From Oscillospiraceae bacterium (GTDB taxonomy: Bacteria; Bacillota_A; Clostridia; Oscillospirales; Ruminococcaceae), in assembly GCA_017440445.1 (NCBI GenBank), contig JAFSHE010000011.1, forward strand, positions 1 through 15,750: 15,750 nucleotides of DNA. Reading direction: 5' to 3'. Under the pieces are notes generated by a model that was given only the letters and a program-made list of their open reading frames with translations, did not search any database and was not told the DNA's origin. A program made the position numbers and the translations under genes. Of the stretch, positions 13,293-15,750 are shown piece by piece (position 1 is the stretch's first letter; each line of letters begins with the position of its first letter).

Positions 13293-13340
13293 GTGCGGTT
13301 TTGCGTGGCTATTGCTTAGCATCCCACCGCAAGGGCGCAC
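13293..13340 (+). promoter_or_regulatory. Hairpin in the rpmB leader
   Basis: Outer GTGCG (13293-13297) pairs with CGCAC (13336-13340); inner TTGCGTGG (13301-13308) pairs with CCA and CGCAA (13324-13332, one bulged C); GCTA/TAGC closes the tip. It ends about 20 bases before the ribosome site and has no T-tract, so it is not a terminator. It could be an autoregulatory site for L28, as other r-protein leaders are. Confidence 0.45.
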
Positions 13341-13379
13341 ATTAAGAATAATTGTATCAGAGAGGTAGGTGCTTCCACA

Positions 13380-13568
13380 ATGGCAAAGTGCGAAATCTGC
13401 GGCAAGAGCGTTACCTTCGGTATCAAGGTATCCCACTCTCACAGACGCAGCAACAGAACATACAAGCCCAACGTTAAGAAGGTTAAGGCAATCGTAAACG
13501 GCACACCTTGCAGAGTTAATGCCTGCACACGCTGCCTGCGTTCCGGTCTTGTACAGAGAGCTATCTGA
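13380..13568 (+). CDS. rpmB: 50S ribosomal protein L28
   Basis: A 62-residue protein: 'MAKCEICGKSVTFGIKVSHS' then 'HRRSNRTYKPNVKKV'. Both CxxC pairs (C4/C7 and 'CTRC' near residues 49-52) are kept, so this is the zinc-binding form of L28. Standard length and monocistronic, with its own promoter and a strong terminator. The ribosome site before the ATG at 13380 (AGAGGT, 13 bases away) is weakly placed, which would suit translation control through the leader hairpin. Confidence 0.97.
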   Translation: MAKCEICGKSVTFGIKVSHSHRRSNRTYKPNVKKVKAIVNGTPCRVNACTRCLRSGLVQRAI

Positions 13569-13604
13569 TTAACTTAGAAAAAAGTTATTTCGACAGAAAA
13601 AATT

Positions 13605-13639
13605 CCCCTTTCAGCATTGCTGAGAGGGGCTTTCTGTTT
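13605..13639 (+). terminator. Intrinsic terminator after rpmB
   Basis: An 11-bp stem (13605-13615 with 13619-13629, one T-G pair, ATT loop) with flanking GACAGAAA/TTTCTGT extension, followed by a broken T-run. Confidence 0.88.
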
Positions 13640-13711
13640 ATATATGATTATCTGACAGTTCTTCAGCGAATTAAATTGTTGTATTTTTTACAGTAATTTT
13701 CAATATACCTA

Positions 13712-13740
13712 TTGACAAACACCGCATAAAGGAGTAAACT
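13712..13740 (+). promoter_or_regulatory. Probable promoter of the ABC transporter genes
   Basis: TTGACA (13712-13717), 17-base spacer, TAAACT (13735-13740). The -10 is imperfect. The start codon is 61 bases downstream. Confidence 0.55.
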
Positions 13741-13800
13741 GTATATATCCGATATAAACACCTGTTTGTATCCAATTCCGAATGAAAGGACGGAAGAATT

Positions 13801-14691
13801 TTGATAACCATACGAAATCTTCAGAAACGTTACGGTGCTTATCCCGTGCTGCGTGGGCTGAATATGAACATCTCCCGTGGAGATGTGTACGGCTTCTTAG
13901 GGCGCAACGGATGCGGCAAAAGCACCACGATGAACATTATAGCTAACATAATCCCGAAGGACGGGGGCGAGATAATCCTCGGTGAGGGTCAGCCAGTAAA
14001 GATAGGCTATCTGCCCGAAAGTCCCACCATCTTCAGGTATCTTACAGCGAGGGAGTATCTCAGCTACATCGCCTCCTGCTGCAAGTATCAGGGAGATATT
14101 CCCGCACGTGTAAACGAAGTGCTGGATATCGTAGGACTTACTCAGGCTGCCGACAGACGTGCAAAGGGCTTTTCCCGTGGCATGACGCAGCGGCTTGGCA
14201 TGGGTGCTGCGATAATCGGCGACCCTGAGCTGCTGCTTTTTGACGAGCCTACCTCCGCCCTCGACCCGCAGGGAAGAAGTGAGGTAATCGCCATCATCAA
14301 CAGACTCAAGAGCATGGGAGCTACCATCATCCTCTCCACCCATATCCTGTCGGATGTGGAGCGTGTTGCAAACCGTATCGGCATAATGAACGGCGGTCAG
14401 CTCGTGGAGGAAGGCGGCATAAAGGAGCTTATGGCAAAGCATGGCGCAGACAGCATAAATCTCACCATCCGCAACCTCACACAGGAGAACAAGGTAAAGC
14501 TGCTTTCCGTGGATTTTGCAAGGGCGGAGTTCAACCCCGAAACGGCAACGTTCCGTTTTGCTTCGGATAATGTAAACAACGCAGCAGGCAGACTTGTTTC
14601 TGTAATGGCAGAGAACGGCATAATTCCCGATACTATGAGTTCAGGCTCACTGGAGGAGCTTTTCAGAAAGGTGGTGGACGGAAATGCGTAA
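13801..14691 (+). CDS. ABC transporter ATP-binding protein (ABC-2/CcmA-like)
   Basis: A 296-residue ATPase with all nucleotide-binding motifs: Walker A G34-R-N-G-C-G-K-S-T42, a 'GYLPES' Q-loop region with Glu as common in this subfamily, signature F124-S-R-G-M-T-Q-R-L, Walker B 'LLLFDEP' (144-150) and switch His H181. The last 90 or so residues are the extra C-terminal region typical of BcrA/CcmA-type ATPases that partner ABC-2 permeases. Start is TTG at 13801, chosen because AAAGGACGGA ends six bases before it. Its end overlaps the permease gene by 8 bases. The transported substrate (antibiotic, peptide, lipid) cannot be inferred. Confidence 0.93.
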   Translation: MITIRNLQKRYGAYPVLRGLNMNISRGDVYGFLGRNGCGKSTTMNIIANIIPKDGGEIILGEGQPVKIGYLPESPTIFRYLTAREYLSYIASCCKYQGDIPARVNEVLDIVGLTQAADRRAKGFSRGMTQRLGMGAAIIGDPELLLFDEPTSALDPQGRSEVIAIINRLKSMGATIILSTHILSDVERVANRIGIMNGGQLVEEGGIKELMAKHGADSINLTIRNLTQENKVKLLSVDFARAEFNPETATFRFASDNVNNAAGRLVSVMAENGIIPDTMSSGSLEELFRKVVDGNA

Positions 14692-15514
14692 TAAGTTCGG
14701 CTTTGCAAAGGAATGGATGCACTTTACACGCACGTTCCGTTTCGGAGGAATGCTAATAGGAGTATTCTCCATGGCACTTGCCAATCCGCTGCTGTATAAG
14801 TTCCTTGTTTCAATGATGAGCTGGATGGAGGCAGAGTTCGGCGCAGGCAACCTGTTCAGTCAGGAGGAGCTTGCAGAGTTCGAGAGCCTATCTGCCATGA
14901 CCATGATGTTTGATAACTCAGGGGTGGTATTCAGCGGAACGATGATGGAGCTTTGCGGCACTGCGCTGCTTATCACCATGCTGCTGCTTATGGCTCCCTG
15001 CGGAGGCGAGCAGAAAAAGCGTGCTACCATCATCCCGCTGTGCAGCGGACTGGATTACAAGGACTATCTCATCCCTAAGTTCCTGCTGTATCCGCTGACA
15101 TACTTTGCCACAAACTTCGTTGCGGCATGCGTGGCAGGCTTCCTGTGCGACGCTATGTTCACTGCGAATAAGGTAGGTGCGGGGAATATACTTCTTGCAG
15201 CTGCGTTGTGTGCAGTTTATACCACATTCATTCTTTCACTGTATATGGCTATCGGACTTTGCAACAGTCGCCCGGGCGTTGCTACTATCATCATCTATCT
15301 CGGTCAGAATTTAGTGGTGCTGATACTCGCAAGTCTCGGTCTTACACGTTTCAATCCATTTACGCTGTACAGCCTTATCACTGGCGGAATAACGGCAGAG
15401 GGCTTCTCTCTCGAAAAGGAGATGGCAAGTGTCCTTGTTGCAGTGGGACTGTCGATAGTTATTGCAGTGCTGATGTTCTTCCTCACTCTTGCTGTTCTAG
15501 AGCAAAGAGGATAA
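14684..15514 (+). CDS. ABC-2-type transporter permease
   Basis: A 276-residue membrane protein with about six hydrophobic segments near residues 19-45, 84-105, 133-155, 165-190, 199-222 and 246-270. There are no recognisable catalytic motifs, as expected for ABC-2 permeases. The ATG at 14684 lies inside the last codons of the ATPase gene, so the two are translationally coupled and presumably form one transporter. Whether it exports a drug, a peptide or a lipid is open. A TCAGGC/GCCTGA hairpin (15519-15539) follows the stop, before a strong terminator. Confidence 0.85.
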   Translation: MRNKFGFAKEWMHFTRTFRFGGMLIGVFSMALANPLLYKFLVSMMSWMEAEFGAGNLFSQEELAEFESLSAMTMMFDNSGVVFSGTMMELCGTALLITMLLLMAPCGGEQKKRATIIPLCSGLDYKDYLIPKFLLYPLTYFATNFVAACVAGFLCDAMFTANKVGAGNILLAAALCAVYTTFILSLYMAIGLCNSRPGVATIIIYLGQNLVVLILASLGLTRFNPFTLYSLITGGITAEGFSLEKEMASVLVAVGLSIVIAVLMFFLTLAVLEQRG

Positions 15515-15564
15515 ACAATCAGGCAGAGGATAAGCCTGAGTTTTAATAATTGCTTATAATAGAC

Positions 15565-15595
15565 AAAAGACCTGAGAGATCATCTCAGGTCTTTT
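15565..15595. terminator. Bidirectional terminator after the ABC operon
   Basis: AAAAGACCTGAGA (15565-15577) pairs perfectly with TCTCAGGTCTTTT (15583-15595) around GATCA. The 3' T-run suits the plus strand and the A-run does the same for the minus strand, facing the convergent regulator gene. Confidence 0.92.
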
Positions 15596-15625
15596 CTGCG
15601 TTTATATCTAAAGAAAACTTACACG

Positions 15626-15663
15626 TAAAACAAAAGCGGCATGTATTGAGATAACATGTCGCT
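15626..15663 (-). terminator. Terminator of the XRE-type gene
   Basis: On the minus strand AGCGACATGT (15663-15654) pairs with ACATGCCGCT (15644-15635), one mismatch, followed by TTTTGTTTT. The stem begins within the stop codon of the partial gene. Confidence 0.7.
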
Positions 15664-15750
15664 TATTTTTCATCTGTACGTCCAAGCAGGTAGTCAAGTG
15701 AAACATCGAAATAGTCGGCGAAGGCTATCAGGGTCTTGTAATCTGCCTCA
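15663..15750 (-). CDS. XRE-family regulator, C-terminal end (truncated by the window)
   Basis: The last 28 residues read 'EADYKTLIAFADYFDVSLDY' then 'LLGRTDEK'. The 'ADYFDVSLDYLLGR' block is the closing helix of an XRE/Cro-type helix-turn-helix domain. The stop is at 15663-15665 (minus strand) and the start lies beyond the window's right edge. The protein ends just after the domain, so it may be a small stand-alone regulator. Its target is unknown. Confidence 0.82.
   Translation of the reverse strand, partial: EADYKTLIAFADYFDVSLDYLLGRTDEK

Noticed and set aside
1..15750. CRISPR arrays, tRNA or rRNA genes, insertion sequences and prophage genes
   Set aside because: Looked for direct repeats, cloverleaf-like sequence, transposase and integrase motifs; none was seen.

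Overview
The window looks like a low-to-mid GC Firmicute of the Clostridia, most like Ruminococcus/Oscillospiraceae. This rests on the SpoIIE phosphatase, strong AGGAGG-type ribosome binding sites, TTGACA-17-TATAAT promoters (often with TG extension), a CIRCE heat-shock operator, the classical rpmH-rnpA-yidD-yidC-jag cluster, and VTC/DUF4956 and GH25 proteins. The genus assignment is inference; no species was identified.

Left part (1-1260): the C-terminal end of a SpoIIE-type PP2C phosphatase, then a TetR-family regulator with its own promoter starting at the base after the spoIIE stop. A shared hairpin terminator separates them from the convergent rpmH operon.

Minus-strand operon (1277-4853): rpmH, rnpA, yidD, yidC and jag, encoding ribosomal protein L34, the RNase P protein, two membrane-insertion factors and an RNA-binding partner. 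Two tandem promoters drive it, one matching the sigma-A consensus exactly. The usual divergent neighbour dnaA is absent and I see no DnaA boxes. YidC carries an unusual insertion of about 235 residues between TM2 and TM3.

Plus-strand cluster (4937-8776): a VTC-domain polyphosphate-polymerase-like enzyme, a DUF4956 membrane protein, a membrane-anchored ankyrin protein, type III pantothenate kinase (coaX) and an ECF-transporter S component with a structured 5' leader, closed by a strong terminator. coaX plus the S component suggests pantothenate uptake and CoA synthesis. VTC plus DUF4956 is an uncharacterised pairing.

Right part (8813-15750): a secreted GH25 lysozyme with a beta-repeat N-terminal region; a 380-base intergenic stretch with stable hairpins and a perfect CIRCE element; a PLP aminotransferase-trpS operon; rpmB (L28) with a hairpin leader; an ABC-2 ATPase/permease pair; and, on the minus strand at the edge, the end of an XRE-type regulator.

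Most notable: the orphan CIRCE upstream of the aminotransferase-trpS operon; a dyad GTATAAT-N8/9-ATTATAC present in three intergenic regions; the YidC insertion; the VTC-DUF4956-ankyrin cassette; and structured leaders before the ECF gene and rpmB. All functional statements come from reading motifs; no search was run.
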